A DNA stretch of 64,000 nt from Roseovarius sp. (GTDB lineage Bacteria; Pseudomonadota; Alphaproteobacteria; Rhodobacterales; Rhodobacteraceae). The notes under the pieces were generated by a model that was not told the DNA's origin, searched no databases, and saw only the letters and a program-made list of their open reading frames with translations. A program made the translations under genes and the position numbers. This document shows positions 50,718 through 60,147 of this stretch, one piece after another; position 1 is the first letter of the stretch; each line of letters begins with the position of its first letter. The stretch spans positions 62,001 to 126,000 of the forward strand of contig JARGOC010000006.1 of the NCBI GenBank assembly GCA_029212365.1. The letters run 5' to 3'.

Positions 50718-50819
50718 AGCCCGTGCCTCTTGACGCTCTTTGCGGCGTTGTTTGTGCCAATATACCTGTGGCCATGGCGTAAGTCACCGACAGAATGCGC
50801 GTGATGCGCGGTTCGGCAA

Positions 50820-52088
50820 TTACTGGCGCAGGCAGGCGATATAAAACCCGTCCATACCCCCCGCTTCGGCCCAATAGTCGGGCCGCAGGCGCAAACCACC
50901 TTCTTGCGTGCGCCAGTCCGGGTCAATTCCGGGGCGCAGGCAGGCATCGGCATCGGTTTTCAAATCCGGGTGGCGGGCAAGGGCCTCATCAATCTGCACC
51001 TCCCCTTCGTCGGGCAGTAGTGAACAGGTGCAATACACCAAACGCCCGCCGGGCTTAAGCAGGCTCAAAGCGTGGTCGATCATTGCCGATTGCAGGGCAA
51101 ACAGCTCGCCAAAGTCGCTGCCGTCCTTGGCAAATGGCAAATCCGGGTGCCGCCGGATGGTGCCAGTGGCCGAACAGGGCGCATCCAGCAATATGGCATC
51201 ATACGGCCCACCTGCATGGATCAATGCATCCTCAGTCACACATGTGGCGCTTAGGCCTGTGCGCGCCAGATTCTGTGCAACACGCTCCATGCGCCGTTCG
51301 GACAGATCAAGCGCTGTCACCTTGGCCCCGGCTGCGGCCAATTGCAGGGTCTTGCCGCCCGGTGCTGCACATAGATCAAGAATATGCTCGCCCGGTTGCG
51401 GGTTTAACACCTGCACCGGAATGGCCGCCGCTGCATCCTGCACCCACCAATCGCCTGCCTCAAAACCGGGCAAGGCAGAAACCTGCCCTGCATTTTCTAT
51501 CCGAACGCTGCCTGTGGGCAACAATTGCCCGCCTGTGGCCTCTGCCACTGCTTTGGGGTCGCCCTTTGCGGTCAGATCCAATGGTGCGCCGGTAAAATGG
51601 GCGTGGTCCATGGCATTCATCGCGCCTTGCCCATAGGCGGCCACCAGCGGCTCGCGCAGCCAGCTGCGCAAGCGCGGAATACGCAAATCATTCCAGTTAC
51701 GCGGCCCATCCGCAGCCATTTTGCGCAATACTGCGTTCACCAGCCCCTTAAGGTTGCCATAGCGGCGGTGGCGTCCAATGATGCTGACCATATCGTTGAC
51801 CACGCCGTGCGGATCACCGCCCAGACACAGCTCAATCGTGCCGACACGCAGCAGATTATACACCGTCAAAGGCGGAGGTTTACGCAAATGACGGCTGAGC
51901 ATTCGGTCAGCGCGCTCCATCCCGCGCAGGGTGTCTGTGGCCAGCCGCTGGGCGCGTGCGCGATCGGCGGGCGGCAGCTTGTCCAACACACCGCTGCCGA
52001 TCAGTTCGGACATCAGACGGCCCTCGCCGATGATCTGATCCAGAAGGGACGCCGCCTTGTGGCGGGCGGAGGGGGCCATGTTGGTCAT
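50820..52088 (-). CDS. rsmB: RsmB/NOP-family RNA cytosine methyltransferase
   Basis: The 422-residue protein has an N-terminal NusB-like domain (about 1-135) and a SAM-dependent m5C methyltransferase domain. SAM motif DLCAAPGGKTLQLAA (about 246-260), DAPCSATGTIRRHPDL with the catalytic Cys region and TCSLLPDEGE with the second Cys are present. Probably methylates 16S rRNA; the exact target is inferred. Confidence 0.88.
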   Translation of the reverse strand: MTNMAPSARHKAASLLDQIIGEGRLMSELIGSGVLDKLPPADRARAQRLATDTLRGMERADRMLSRHLRKPPPLTVYNLLRVGTIELCLGGDPHGVVNDMVSIIGRHRRYGNLKGLVNAVLRKMAADGPRNWNDLRIPRLRSWLREPLVAAYGQGAMNAMDHAHFTGAPLDLTAKGDPKAVAEATGGQLLPTGSVRIENAGQVSALPGFEAGDWWVQDAAAAIPVQVLNPQPGEHILDLCAAPGGKTLQLAAAGAKVTALDLSERRMERVAQNLARTGLSATCVTEDALIHAGGPYDAILLDAPCSATGTIRRHPDLPFAKDGSDFGELFALQSAMIDHALSLLKPGGRLVYCTCSLLPDEGEVQIDEALARHPDLKTDADACLRPGIDPDWRTQEGGLRLRPDYWAEAGGMDGFYIACLRQ

Positions 52089-52159
52089 GTGTGATCGGTC
52101 CTTGCCGGGGCGGGATGGGGGCGTATATCAAGGGGACACGGACAAAGGAACCCAAAGCT

Positions 52160-52342
52160 ATGCCTGGTGACGATCAAAAAGACCTGCCCCCCGCCGCGAT
52201 CCGCGCCCTGGCCGAGGCCGATGAACGCCGCCAGACGGCCGCCGAGCAGGAACTGCCCAAGGAACTGGGTGGCCGCCGCGAAGGGTTGGAGCCCGTGCGC
52301 TATGGCGATTGGGAAAGAAAAGGCATCGCGGTCGATTTTTGA
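52160..52342 (+). CDS. DUF1674 protein (SDHAF4-like)
   Basis: The 60-residue protein ends with the family signature KELGGRREGLEPVRYGDWE and then KGIAVDF. It resembles the succinate dehydrogenase assembly factor 4 family, which protects flavinylated SdhA. The ATG at 52160 has AAAGGA upstream; an open frame from 52091 overlaps the rsmB promoter region and is not used. Divergent from rsmB. Confidence 0.8.
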   Translation: MPGDDQKDLPPAAIRALAEADERRQTAAEQELPKELGGRREGLEPVRYGDWERKGIAVDF

Positions 52343-52351
52343 AGCTGGGCG

Positions 52352-53173
52352 CTATTTCAGCCCCAGCACATCCAACATATCATATTCACCCGGTTTACGC
52401 CCCAAGCCCCAAAGTGCTGCCTTCAGCGCGCCACGGGCAAAGACCGAACGATCCGAGGCCACATGCCGCAAAGTGATCCGTTCGCCCGCAGCAGCAAACA
52501 TCACATCATGTTCCCCAATGATATCGCCACCGCGAATGGCGCTAAATCCGATGTCGCCACGTTTGCGTTTGCCGGTGATGCCATCGCGCCCCCGGTCCGA
52601 GACCGACGCCAGATCTACACCGCGCCCTTCGGCGGCGGCCTCGCCCAACATCAGGGCGGTGCCTGAGGGTGCATCAACCTTTTGATTGTGATGCGCCTCG
52701 ATCACTTCGATGTCGTAATCCTCGTCCAGGGCTGCGGCCACCTGGCGGGTCAGTTGCACCAACAGATTAACGCCAAGGCTCATGTTGCCCGCGCGTATGA
52801 TGGTGGCATGACGTGCCGCAATAGAAAGCTTGGCCAGATCATCGTCACTCATGCCTGTGGTGCCAATCACATGTACAGCACGCGCCTGCGCGGCCAGGGT
52901 GGAGAATGCCACTGTGGCTGCGGGGGAGGTGAAATCAATCACGATTTGCGCTTTGGCAAAGGCCTCAAGCGGGTCATCCGTAACCGCCACACCCAAATTG
53001 CCGCCGCCCATTGCCGCGCCCACATCCTGACCAACCCATGCATGGCCTTCACGCTCAACCGCGCCCACCAGCCGCGCCGCAGTGCTGGCCTCAATCGTCT
53101 GGATCAACATCTGGCCCATGCGCCCCGATGCGCCTGTCACCACGATGCCTGGTAATTCTGCCATGTCGCTCAC
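52352..53173 (-). CDS. dapB: 4-hydroxy-tetrahydrodipicolinate reductase
   Basis: The 273-residue enzyme reduces dihydrodipicolinate in lysine and diaminopimelate synthesis. Nucleotide site [14 protein letters not shown], the family motif [16 protein letters not shown] with the catalytic His and Lys, and [10 protein letters not shown] are all visible. Converges closely (9 bases) on the DUF1674 gene. Confidence 0.95.
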   Translation of the reverse strand: MSDMAELPGIVVTGASGRMGQMLIQTIEASTAARLVGAVEREGHAWVGQDVGAAMGGGNLGVAVTDDPLEAFAKAQIVIDFTSPAATVAFSTLAAQARAVHVIGTTGMSDDDLAKLSIAARHATIIRAGNMSLGVNLLVQLTRQVAAALDEDYDIEVIEAHHNQKVDAPSGTALMLGEAAAEGRGVDLASVSDRGRDGITGKRKRGDIGFSAIRGGDIIGEHDVMFAAAGERITLRHVASDRSVFARGALKAALWGLGRKPGEYDMLDVLGLK

Positions 53174-53255
53174 TCCGCCTTAGTCCGGGCCAATGCATAG
53201 CGCGCCCAGGCAGGCTCAGACAACGCCCAAGTTGCTATAATGCCCGGCCCCTCCC

Positions 53256-53304
53256 CATCTTCTTGCCCCAAATATCCCCGCCAGAGGCAAAATACTCTTT
53301 GCCT
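53256..53304. repeat. Dispersed Roseobacter-type box plus hairpin, copy 2
   Basis: CATCTTCTTGCCCCAAATAT (53257-53276) followed by CCC matches copy 1 at 17 of 20 or better by eye. A new hairpin follows: AGGCAAA-ATACTC-TTTGCCT (53285-53304). Unlike copy 1 it lies between divergent genes (dapB and rbfA), so simple termination does not explain it. Confidence 0.5.
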
Positions 53305-53351
53305 GAGCTGCCGCCTCGTTACCGCTTGGCAAATCGTGGCACAGGTCTTAG

Positions 53352-53756
53352 ATGCACCTCATGGCAAAGAACAAGTTTCATGATGGGCCCGGTCCCTCAC
53401 AACGCCAGCTTCGCGTGGGCGAGCTTATTCGGCGCGCTTTGTCCGAAGTGCTGGCGCGTGGCGATGTGCATGACCCGGATCTGAACCGGATGTCGGTGAC
53501 GGTGGGGGAAGTGCGCACATCCCCCGATCTAAAGGTCGCGACGGCCTATGTCATGCCGCTGGGCGGGCAGGGCCAGAAAGAGCTGATCGGCCTTCTGGCG
53601 CGCAACAAGGCTGAGCTGCGCCACCAGATCAGCAAGAAGCTTGACCTGAAATATGCCCCTGACCTGCGTTTCCGGCTGGATGCGACGTTCGATCAGATGG
53701 ACGAAACCCGTCGCCTGTTTGACCGCGATGACGTGCGTCGGGACCTGGAGGACTAG
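53352..53756 (+). CDS. rbfA: Ribosome-binding factor A
   Basis: The 134-residue KH-like protein helps 30S maturation at the 5' helix of 16S rRNA. Family motifs are [36 protein letters not shown] and [18 protein letters not shown]. The start may be ATG 53352 (with AGGT upstream) or ATG 53361, which gives the more usual MAKNKF. Begins a run rbfA, NAGPA-domain gene, truB, DUF1643. Confidence 0.93.
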   Translation: MHLMAKNKFHDGPGPSQRQLRVGELIRRALSEVLARGDVHDPDLNRMSVTVGEVRTSPDLKVATAYVMPLGGQGQKELIGLLARNKAELRHQISKKLDLKYAPDLRFRLDATFDQMDETRRLFDRDDVRRDLED

Positions 53757-53759
53757 GCG

Positions 53760-54494
53760 ATGCGCTGGCTTCTTGTGGCCATACTCTGCCTCGCTTCCCC
53801 TGCGGCAGCAGTTGAGTGCAAAGACCTGAGCTTTGACGGTGATAAATACACCCTGTGCGAGGTGGACATCACTCAGGACGAAATACGCCTGTTCCTGCGT
53901 GATCCCGATACCAACCGCCCCTTTGGCACCTTCGACAATGTGGCAACGAAACTGGCAAACGCCGACCAAACCCTGCTTTTTGCGATGAATGCCGGCATGT
54001 ATCATGCAGATCGCAGCCCGGTGGGCCACTATGTCGAAGGTGGCACCGAGCGCGCGCCCGTCATCAGCACCGATGGGCCCGGTAACTTCGGCCTGCTGCC
54101 CAATGGGGTGTTTTGTGTGGGGGACACCCGCGCGCGCGTGATTGAAACGCGCCGCTTTCTGCGCGAGGCACCAAATTGCACCCATGCCAGCCAATCCGGG
54201 CCGATGCTGGTGATTGATGGCCAGCTGCACCCCCGGTTTTTGAAGGACAGCGACAGCCGCTATATCCGCAATGGTGTGGGCACCTCGGGTGATGGCCGCA
54301 CGGTCTGGTTTGCCATGTCGCACGCCTCGGTGAACTTTCAGACTTTCGGGCGGTTTTTCCGTGATGGCCTTAAGGTGCCACAGGCGCTTTATTTTGATGG
54401 CAATATCTCGCGGCTGTATGCACCGGGGTTGGGGCGCAACGATGGCGGCTTTCCCATGGGGCCGATTGTGGGTGTGGTCGCAGACGCTGAATGA
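53760..54494 (+). CDS. Secreted phosphodiester glycosidase (NAGPA-domain) protein
   Basis: The 244-residue protein has a signal peptide (1-18, LASPAAA). The domain has FAMNAGMYHADRSPVG, GNFGLLPNGVF, SQSGPMLVIDG and ALYFDGNISRLY, typical of the PF09992 fold. Periplasmic or secreted; its natural glycan substrate is unknown. Sits between rbfA and truB, where it is often found in this order. Confidence 0.8.
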   Translation: MRWLLVAILCLASPAAAVECKDLSFDGDKYTLCEVDITQDEIRLFLRDPDTNRPFGTFDNVATKLANADQTLLFAMNAGMYHADRSPVGHYVEGGTERAPVISTDGPGNFGLLPNGVFCVGDTRARVIETRRFLREAPNCTHASQSGPMLVIDGQLHPRFLKDSDSRYIRNGVGTSGDGRTVWFAMSHASVNFQTFGRFFRDGLKVPQALYFDGNISRLYAPGLGRNDGGFPMGPIVGVVADAE

Positions 54495-54552
54495 TTGACG
54501 ATCCGGTGTAGGTGAACTACCCCGCATATCCAACAAACAGATAGGGCTGCGC

Positions 54553-55470
54553 ATGGCACGCAAACGCAAGGGCCGCGATATTTCAGGTTGGCTGGTGGTG
54601 GATAAACCGGCTGGAATGACCTCGACAGCGGTGGTCAACAAAGTGCGCTGGGCGTTGCAGGCCAAGAAGGCCGGCCATGCAGGCACCCTGGATCCCGAAG
54701 CAACTGGGGTTTTGGCTGTGGCGCTGGGCGAGGCAACCAAAACCGTGCCCTATATCACCGATGCGTTGAAGGCTTACAGATTTGCCGTGCGGTTTGGTCA
54801 GGCCACCAACACCGACGATGGCGAAGGTGAAGTGATTGCCACCAGTGACACTCGCCCGGATGACAACGAAATCAAAGCGGCATTAGGGGCCTTTGTTGGT
54901 GACATCATGCAGGTGCCGCCCAAGTTTTCTGCCGTAAAGATCGACGGGCAACGCGCGTACAAGCTGGCCCGCGATGGTGAGGATGTCGAAATTGCTGCAC
55001 GGCCCCTGTGGGTTGAAGAACTGGTGCTGACGGATCGCCCAGTTGCCGATACCGCAGTGCTGGAAATGACCTGTGGCAAAGGTGGCTATGTGCGCGCCAT
55101 CGCCCGTGACCTGGGCGAAACATTGGGCTGTAAGGCACATGTGACATGGCTGCGCAGGCTCTGGTCTGGGCCGTTTGAGGTGGGCGATGGCCTGACCTTT
55201 GAGCAAATCGAAGCAATGGCACAAAGCCCCGATCTGGACGCGCATTTGCGCCCCCTGGAAATGGGATTGGCGGAGTTGCCGATGGTGACCTGTTCAGCCG
55301 AGGCCGCAGCGAAGCTGCGCAATGGCAATCCCGGCATGGTGATCGGATCGGATGTGGACTACGGCGATGAATGCTGGGCTGCTTGTGAGGGTCGCGCTGT
55401 CGCCGTGGGCCGTTTCAAAGGCGGAGAACTGCACCCCAGCCGTGTGATCCTTCCCAGCGGGGCACCATGA
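54553..55470 (+). CDS. truB: tRNA pseudouridine(55) synthase
   Basis: The 305-residue enzyme makes pseudouridine 55 in the T loop of tRNAs. The catalytic Asp is in [14 protein letters not shown] (about residues 37-50). N-terminal [13 protein letters not shown] and the RAIARDLG motif confirm the family. TruB C-terminal domain present. Overlaps the next gene by 4 bases. Confidence 0.95.
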   Translation: MARKRKGRDISGWLVVDKPAGMTSTAVVNKVRWALQAKKAGHAGTLDPEATGVLAVALGEATKTVPYITDALKAYRFAVRFGQATNTDDGEGEVIATSDTRPDDNEIKAALGAFVGDIMQVPPKFSAVKIDGQRAYKLARDGEDVEIAARPLWVEELVLTDRPVADTAVLEMTCGKGGYVRAIARDLGETLGCKAHVTWLRRLWSGPFEVGDGLTFEQIEAMAQSPDLDAHLRPLEMGLAELPMVTCSAEAAAKLRNGNPGMVIGSDVDYGDECWAACEGRAVAVGRFKGGELHPSRVILPSGAP

Positions 55471-56030
55471 GCAGCCCTGATCAACTGCATGATCCCGGCG
55501 GCAAAGTGCGCCTGAAACTTCCAGACGGCGTGATCGGCGGTGCGACGTTTTCTGACTGCGGGCGATACCGGCAAGCGTTGACCCGCGATTGGACGTTGGC
55601 CGCAGATACGCCAAAATCAGTGCTTTTTATCGGAATGAACCCTTCGGTGGCAGGGGCCGAGGTGTCAGACCCCACTTGCCACCGCGAACTGATGTTTTCA
55701 CGCGACTGGGGATTTACCCGCTATCTGAAGGGCAACATGCTGGATTGGCGTGCAACCTCGCCCAAGGACATCCCGCCCGATCCGGCGCTGGCCTGCAGTG
55801 GTGCGAACATCCCGGCGCTGGTGGACATGGCGAGCGAGGCCGAACTGGTGGTGATGGCCTATGGCAAATTGCACGCCCGGTTTCAGCCGGTGGTGCGGGA
55901 TGTATTTGTGGCCATAGCTGCGTTGGGCAAACCGTTGCAATGTTTAGGCGTGAACAAGGATGGATCGGCCAAACATCCGTTGTATTTGCGCAAGGATACA
56001 CAGCTCAGACCGTTTGAACTGCCTCTGTAA
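55467..56030 (+). CDS. DUF1643 protein
   Basis: The 187-residue cytoplasmic protein contains the family motifs [32 protein letters not shown] and [15 protein letters not shown]. Biochemical function unknown. ATGA overlap with truB suggests coupling, possibly incidental. Confidence 0.8.
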   Translation: MSSPDQLHDPGGKVRLKLPDGVIGGATFSDCGRYRQALTRDWTLAADTPKSVLFIGMNPSVAGAEVSDPTCHRELMFSRDWGFTRYLKGNMLDWRATSPKDIPPDPALACSGANIPALVDMASEAELVVMAYGKLHARFQPVVRDVFVAIAALGKPLQCLGVNKDGSAKHPLYLRKDTQLRPFELPL

Positions 56031-56049
56031 GGTGGGGTTTCACCCCACC
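56031..56049 (+). terminator. Hairpin just after the DUF1643 gene
   Basis: GGTGGGGT-TTC-ACCCCACC starts directly after the stop codon, 8-bp stem, 3-base loop. There is no T-run downstream on the plus strand, so it may be a weak or factor-aided terminator, or an mRNA 3' stabiliser. Confidence 0.45.
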
Positions 56050-56067
56050 GCTGTCCAAAAAACAATG

Positions 56068-56101
56068 AAAAAAGGCGCCCCGTATCCACAGGGCACCCTT
56101 T
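56068..56101 (-). terminator. Rho-independent terminator of the degP operon
   Basis: On the minus strand the imperfect stem AAAGGGTGCCC/GGGCGCCTTT (56071-56101) is followed by a run of T (complement of 56068-56073). It lies about 135 bases beyond degP, at the end of the operon. Confidence 0.65.
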
Positions 56102-56235
56102 CAAATGTCAGATTGCTACAGCAATTCGGATAAAATCTGGTTCAGTGATTCTACCCGAAACGACCACAGCGTTCATATGTCGTGCGGCGTATCGCCTTTT
56201 CCCTATTTCAGGTTAAAGGCGATACGCTGCTAAGC

Positions 56236-57711
56236 CTATTCAGCTTCAATTGTCAGCGCCACAAAGCGTGGCTCGCCAGCGCGGCGCACCAACAGCAGCA
56301 GTGACTTGCGGCCAGCTTCTGTTGCCTCGGCGATCCGGTCTTCAAGATCTGAAATGCCAATCAGCTTTTGCTGGCCCGCTTCGGTGATCAGATCACCAGC
56401 GCGCATGCCCTTTTCATAAGCCTCCGAGAGCGTATCCACATCCTTGACGACCAGACCTGTTGCTGTCTCAGACAGCGCCAGTTGGCTGCGCAGTTCGTCG
56501 TTCAGAGGGCTTAACGTCAGATCCAGCACAACCTTTTCAGTCGGCTCGTCCATGGCGCTGCCGTCCTCACCTTGCTGTACGGCTGGGATCGCGCCTTCTG
56601 CGGCTTCACGGCGGCCCAGGGTGATCTTCAGCGTTTGGGTTTTGCCGTCGCGGAACACAACCACGCGCACCGCTTTGCCAACCTCAGAATTGCCCACCCG
56701 GCGTACCAGACCGCGAGTGTCGGCAACGTCATGGCCATCAAAGCTCATGATAACATCGCCAGCCAGCATGCCGCCTTCTTTGGCGGGGCCTTCGGGCACA
56801 TCCGTTACCATGGCACCTGCTGTTTTTTCCAAGCCAATCGCCTCGGCTACGTCATCGGTCACATCCTGAATGCGCACGCCCAGCCAACCGCGACGGGTTT
56901 CGCCGTATTCCTGCAACTGGCCGACCACGCGGGTCACCACGTTGGAGGCCATCGAAAACCCAATCCCGATAGAACCGCCGTTGGGGCTGAGGATTGCGGT
57001 ATTCACGCCAATCACATTGCCATCAAGATTAAACAGCGGGCCACCTGAGTTACCCCGGTTGATCGCGGCATCCGTCTGAATGTAATCGTCATAGGTGCCG
57101 GACAGGGCGCGATTGCGCGCTGATACGATGCCCGCAGAGACCGAAAATCCCTGACCCAACGGGTTACCCATGGCCATCACCCAATCGCCCACGCGCGCGG
57201 TGTCGCTATCGCCGAAGCTGACAAACGCCAAAGGCACATCGGTTTCCACCTTCAAAAGCGCGATGTCGGTTTTAGGGTCGGTGCCAATCACTTTGGCTTC
57301 CAGCTCTGCACCGGAATAGAACTCAATGATGATCTCATCGGCGCTTTCAATGACGTGGTTGTTGGTGACAACATAACCATCCTCAGAAATCACAAAACCC
57401 GATCCCAGCGCTGACGTGCGACGTGGTCGATCACCCTGACCATTGCGGTCCCGAAACTCGCGAAAGAAATCTTCAAACGGGGAACCTTCGGGCACGATGG
57501 GCGAGGGGCCGGTGCCTTGTGCCACAACCGTTGAGGTGGTGATGTTAACCACCGCTGGACTGATCTTTTCGGCGAGATCGGCAAAGCTCTCGGGCCGGGC
57601 CTGCGCCACAATGGCCTGTGCCATCAGCAGCGCTATCGTCAGGGCCGTTAGCCACAGGGCGCGCAGGTTGCGAGCACTCTGAATTGGTGTTGAAATGGCT
57701 TGGACGTTCAC
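56236..57711 (-). CDS. degP: Do/DegP-family periplasmic serine protease
   Basis: The 491-residue protein has a signal segment (about 15-39) and a trypsin-like domain with the His in VTNNHVIES, Asp in TDIALLKV and Ser in GNSGGPL. Two PDZ domains follow (about 290-375 and 410-490). It degrades or refolds damaged envelope proteins. Placed after hflK, hflC and DUF2065, an arrangement common in alphaproteobacteria. Confidence 0.94.
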   Translation of the reverse strand: MNVQAISTPIQSARNLRALWLTALTIALLMAQAIVAQARPESFADLAEKISPAVVNITTSTVVAQGTGPSPIVPEGSPFEDFFREFRDRNGQGDRPRRTSALGSGFVISEDGYVVTNNHVIESADEIIIEFYSGAELEAKVIGTDPKTDIALLKVETDVPLAFVSFGDSDTARVGDWVMAMGNPLGQGFSVSAGIVSARNRALSGTYDDYIQTDAAINRGNSGGPLFNLDGNVIGVNTAILSPNGGSIGIGFSMASNVVTRVVGQLQEYGETRRGWLGVRIQDVTDDVAEAIGLEKTAGAMVTDVPEGPAKEGGMLAGDVIMSFDGHDVADTRGLVRRVGNSEVGKAVRVVVFRDGKTQTLKITLGRREAAEGAIPAVQQGEDGSAMDEPTEKVVLDLTLSPLNDELRSQLALSETATGLVVKDVDTLSEAYEKGMRAGDLITEAGQQKLIGISDLEDRIAEATEAGRKSLLLLVRRAGEPRFVALTIEAE

Positions 57712-57848
57712 TCCCGATACTCCTTCGTTGTCCTGACACCGCCAAAGAATGGACGGCTTTTACATGGCTTTGATGTAGGTATGGTTAATGTAATCTCAAT
57801 TAAACCTACTACAACTCACGCGCATGTGATGTCTTTGTGTCGTTTTGA

Positions 57849-58046
57849 TCAAGCGCCAAGCGCTTTGGCGAGCCACAAAACAACCAAGTCCACCGCCAGC
57901 GCAGCAAGCCCCATCGCGCGGCGTTGTTCAAGGGGTAATGCCCGCATCGCCTCGAGTAAATCCTCAATAAGCGAAGGGGCCAGTGCGTACACCAGCCCCT
58001 CGACAATCAGAACCAAACCCAACGCCAGAAGCGCGGTTTCGATCAT
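57849..58046 (-). CDS. DUF2065 small membrane protein
   Basis: The 65-residue protein has two TM helices (LLALGLVLIVEGLVYAL and MGLAALAVDLVVLWLA) joined by a charged loop. Matches the YjeT/DUF2065 family, regularly encoded next to hflC. The start overlaps the hflC stop by 4 bases. Probably an accessory of the HflKC complex; not proven. Confidence 0.85.
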   Translation of the reverse strand: MIETALLALGLVLIVEGLVYALAPSLIEDLLEAMRALPLEQRRAMGLAALAVDLVVLWLAKALGA

Positions 58047-58921
58047 TGTGCAGCTGCGCCCTGATCCGAGCGCAGGTAGTTGAAGAACTCGCTGTCCGGT
58101 GACATCACCATGGACGAATTCGACCCCTGCAACGCCTTGCGATAGGCATTCAGCGACCGGTAGAATTCAAAGAATTCTGTATCCGCGCCAAAGGCTTCGT
58201 TGAAGATCGCGTTGCGTTTGGCATCAGATTCACCACGGGTGATTTCGGCCTGACGCTTGGCGTCCGACACGATCTCAACCTGGGTCCGATCGGCCTGGGC
58301 GCGCACACGTTGCGCAGCTTCGTTACCACGTGCGATTTCATCGGCAGCTTCACGCTCACGCTCGGCCCGCATCCGGGCAAATGTGGCATCCAGGTTTTGT
58401 CGTGGCAGATCGGTGCGTTTGAGGCGCACATCGATGATCTCAATCCCCAGCTTATTGGCTTCCACGATGGCTTGGTTCCGGATTTGCAGCATCAGCGCGG
58501 CACGATCCGAACTCAGAATATCGTTTGAACTGACCGACCCGAGAATTTCGCGCGTTTCCGAGCGCAGGATAGAATCCAGCCGAGCTTCGGCGGCAGGAAT
58601 CCCGCCCACACCCACGGCTTGGCGGAACTGCTCAACATTCACGATGCGGTAGCGTGCGAAGGCGTCAACCACCAGACGACGATCATCCAGCGGGGTGACT
58701 TCCAGCGGATCAATGTCACGGCTCAGGATGCGGTCATCATAGCGCACCACGTCCTGAATAAGCGGGATTTTAAAGCCAAGTCCTGGTTCTTCTTTGACTT
58801 TGATGACCTTACCAAATTGCAGCACCAGCGCTTTTTCGCGCTCGTCCACAATAAAGACCGAGGACAAAGCCGCGATGATAACCAATACTAAGATTGGCAG
58901 AAGCATTGTTGATTTCCGCAT
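58043..58921 (-). CDS. hflC: HflC, SPFH-domain modulator of FtsH
   Basis: The 292-residue protein has an N-terminal TM helix (about 6-24), an SPFH domain with VDEREKALVLQFGKV and DRRLVVDAFARYRI, and a long coiled coil with alternating Ala, Glu and Arg (about 185-250). With HflK it forms the membrane cage that restrains the FtsH protease. One base separates it from hflK. Confidence 0.95.
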   Translation of the reverse strand: MRKSTMLLPILVLVIIAALSSVFIVDEREKALVLQFGKVIKVKEEPGLGFKIPLIQDVVRYDDRILSRDIDPLEVTPLDDRRLVVDAFARYRIVNVEQFRQAVGVGGIPAAEARLDSILRSETREILGSVSSNDILSSDRAALMLQIRNQAIVEANKLGIEIIDVRLKRTDLPRQNLDATFARMRAEREREAADEIARGNEAAQRVRAQADRTQVEIVSDAKRQAEITRGESDAKRNAIFNEAFGADTEFFEFYRSLNAYRKALQGSNSSMVMSPDSEFFNYLRSDQGAAAQ

Positions 58922-58922
58922 C

Positions 58923-60077
58923 TTACTGTCCTCCAGACTGCGGCTTGCGCAGCTCGTTCAGGGGCAGATAGGGGACAACGCCCTGACCTCCGCTGGCATT
59001 CTGGTCCAGAATGATCTTATCCATTCCACCCAGCACTTCTTCCATGGCTTCCAGATACAGCCGCTTGCGCGTCACTTCCGGCGCTTTCTGATATTCGTTC
59101 AAAACAGCAGTAAATCGGCTGGCTTCACCTTCGGCCTCGTTGATCACGCGGGCGCGATAGCCTTCGGCCTCTTCCAGCGTCTGAGCGGCTTCACCGCGCG
59201 CTTCGGCCAGCACACGGGCTGCATAGGCGTCGGCTTCTTTTTCCAACCTGTCACGCTTTTGCTCAGCGGCCTGTACATCGCGGAATGAATCAATCACGTC
59301 TGTCGGCGGGTCGGCCTTGTCAAAGTTGACCCGAATGATGCTAACGCCAGAGTTATAGCTGTCGAGCGTGGATTGAATGAGATCCTCCAACCGTGAGGCA
59401 ATCACACCGCGATCCCGGTTCAGGATCGGTGCGAGCCGCGATTGGGCGATGATCTCGCGCATCGCAGATTCGCTCACCGCGTTAATGGTGGAGCGTGGAT
59501 CTTGCAGGTTAAACAGATATTTAGCCGGGTCATTGATGTTCCAGACCACCTGAAAATCAATATCGACGATGTTCTCATCCCCGGTCAGCATCAAGCCGGC
59601 CTCGGACCCACGTCCGCCAACACCAATATCTTCGTTCTGCTCGCGGGTGACGGGCAGTTTTTCGTAAGTCACCAGCGGCCAGGGCGCAAAGTTCAGACCC
59701 GGATCAGTGGTGCGGTAATAATCGCCAAGAAACAGCTCAACCGATTGTTCTTCGGGTTTGACCGTATAGAAGCTGGCCGCTGCCCAAAGCACGGCCGCAA
59801 TGACCAAACCGATGACAAACGTGCCGCGGCCAAATGCCGGGCCACCGCTGCCGGTGCCATTGGAGCCGCTGCCCCCACCGCCGCGCCCGCCCATCAGCAC
59901 GCGCAGCTGATCCTGGCCCTTTTTCATCAGTTCGTCGATTTCAGGCATTTGCGGCCCGCCGTTTTCCGGGGGTCTGCGCCCGCCATTGCGATTGCCACCA
60001 CGGTTGTCATCACCTCCGTCGTCGCCTCCGCCTGAATTGCCGCCGCCGCCCCAAGGGCCGCCAGATGGTCCAGCCAT
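58923..60077 (-). CDS. hflK: HflK, SPFH-domain modulator of FtsH
   Basis: The 384-residue protein has a Gly- and Asn-rich N-terminus (first ~35 residues), TM helix about 75-97, SPFH domain with FYTVKPEEQSVELFLG and a coiled coil (AEQKRDRLEKEADAYAARVL). C-terminal PYLPLNELRKP is conserved in the family. Starts the hflK-hflC-DUF2065-degP unit. Confidence 0.95.
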   Translation of the reverse strand: MAGPSGGPWGGGGNSGGGDDGGDDNRGGNRNGGRRPPENGGPQMPEIDELMKKGQDQLRVLMGGRGGGGSGSNGTGSGGPAFGRGTFVIGLVIAAVLWAAASFYTVKPEEQSVELFLGDYYRTTDPGLNFAPWPLVTYEKLPVTREQNEDIGVGGRGSEAGLMLTGDENIVDIDFQVVWNINDPAKYLFNLQDPRSTINAVSESAMREIIAQSRLAPILNRDRGVIASRLEDLIQSTLDSYNSGVSIIRVNFDKADPPTDVIDSFRDVQAAEQKRDRLEKEADAYAARVLAEARGEAAQTLEEAEGYRARVINEAEGEASRFTAVLNEYQKAPEVTRKRLYLEAMEEVLGGMDKIILDQNASGGQGVVPYLPLNELRKPQSGGQ

Positions 60078-60147
60078 AAAATCTGTTTCCTTATCTCTGC
60101 GTCGTCATCACGACGTTATACATAACCTGTGCAGTTTGTCTGAAAAA

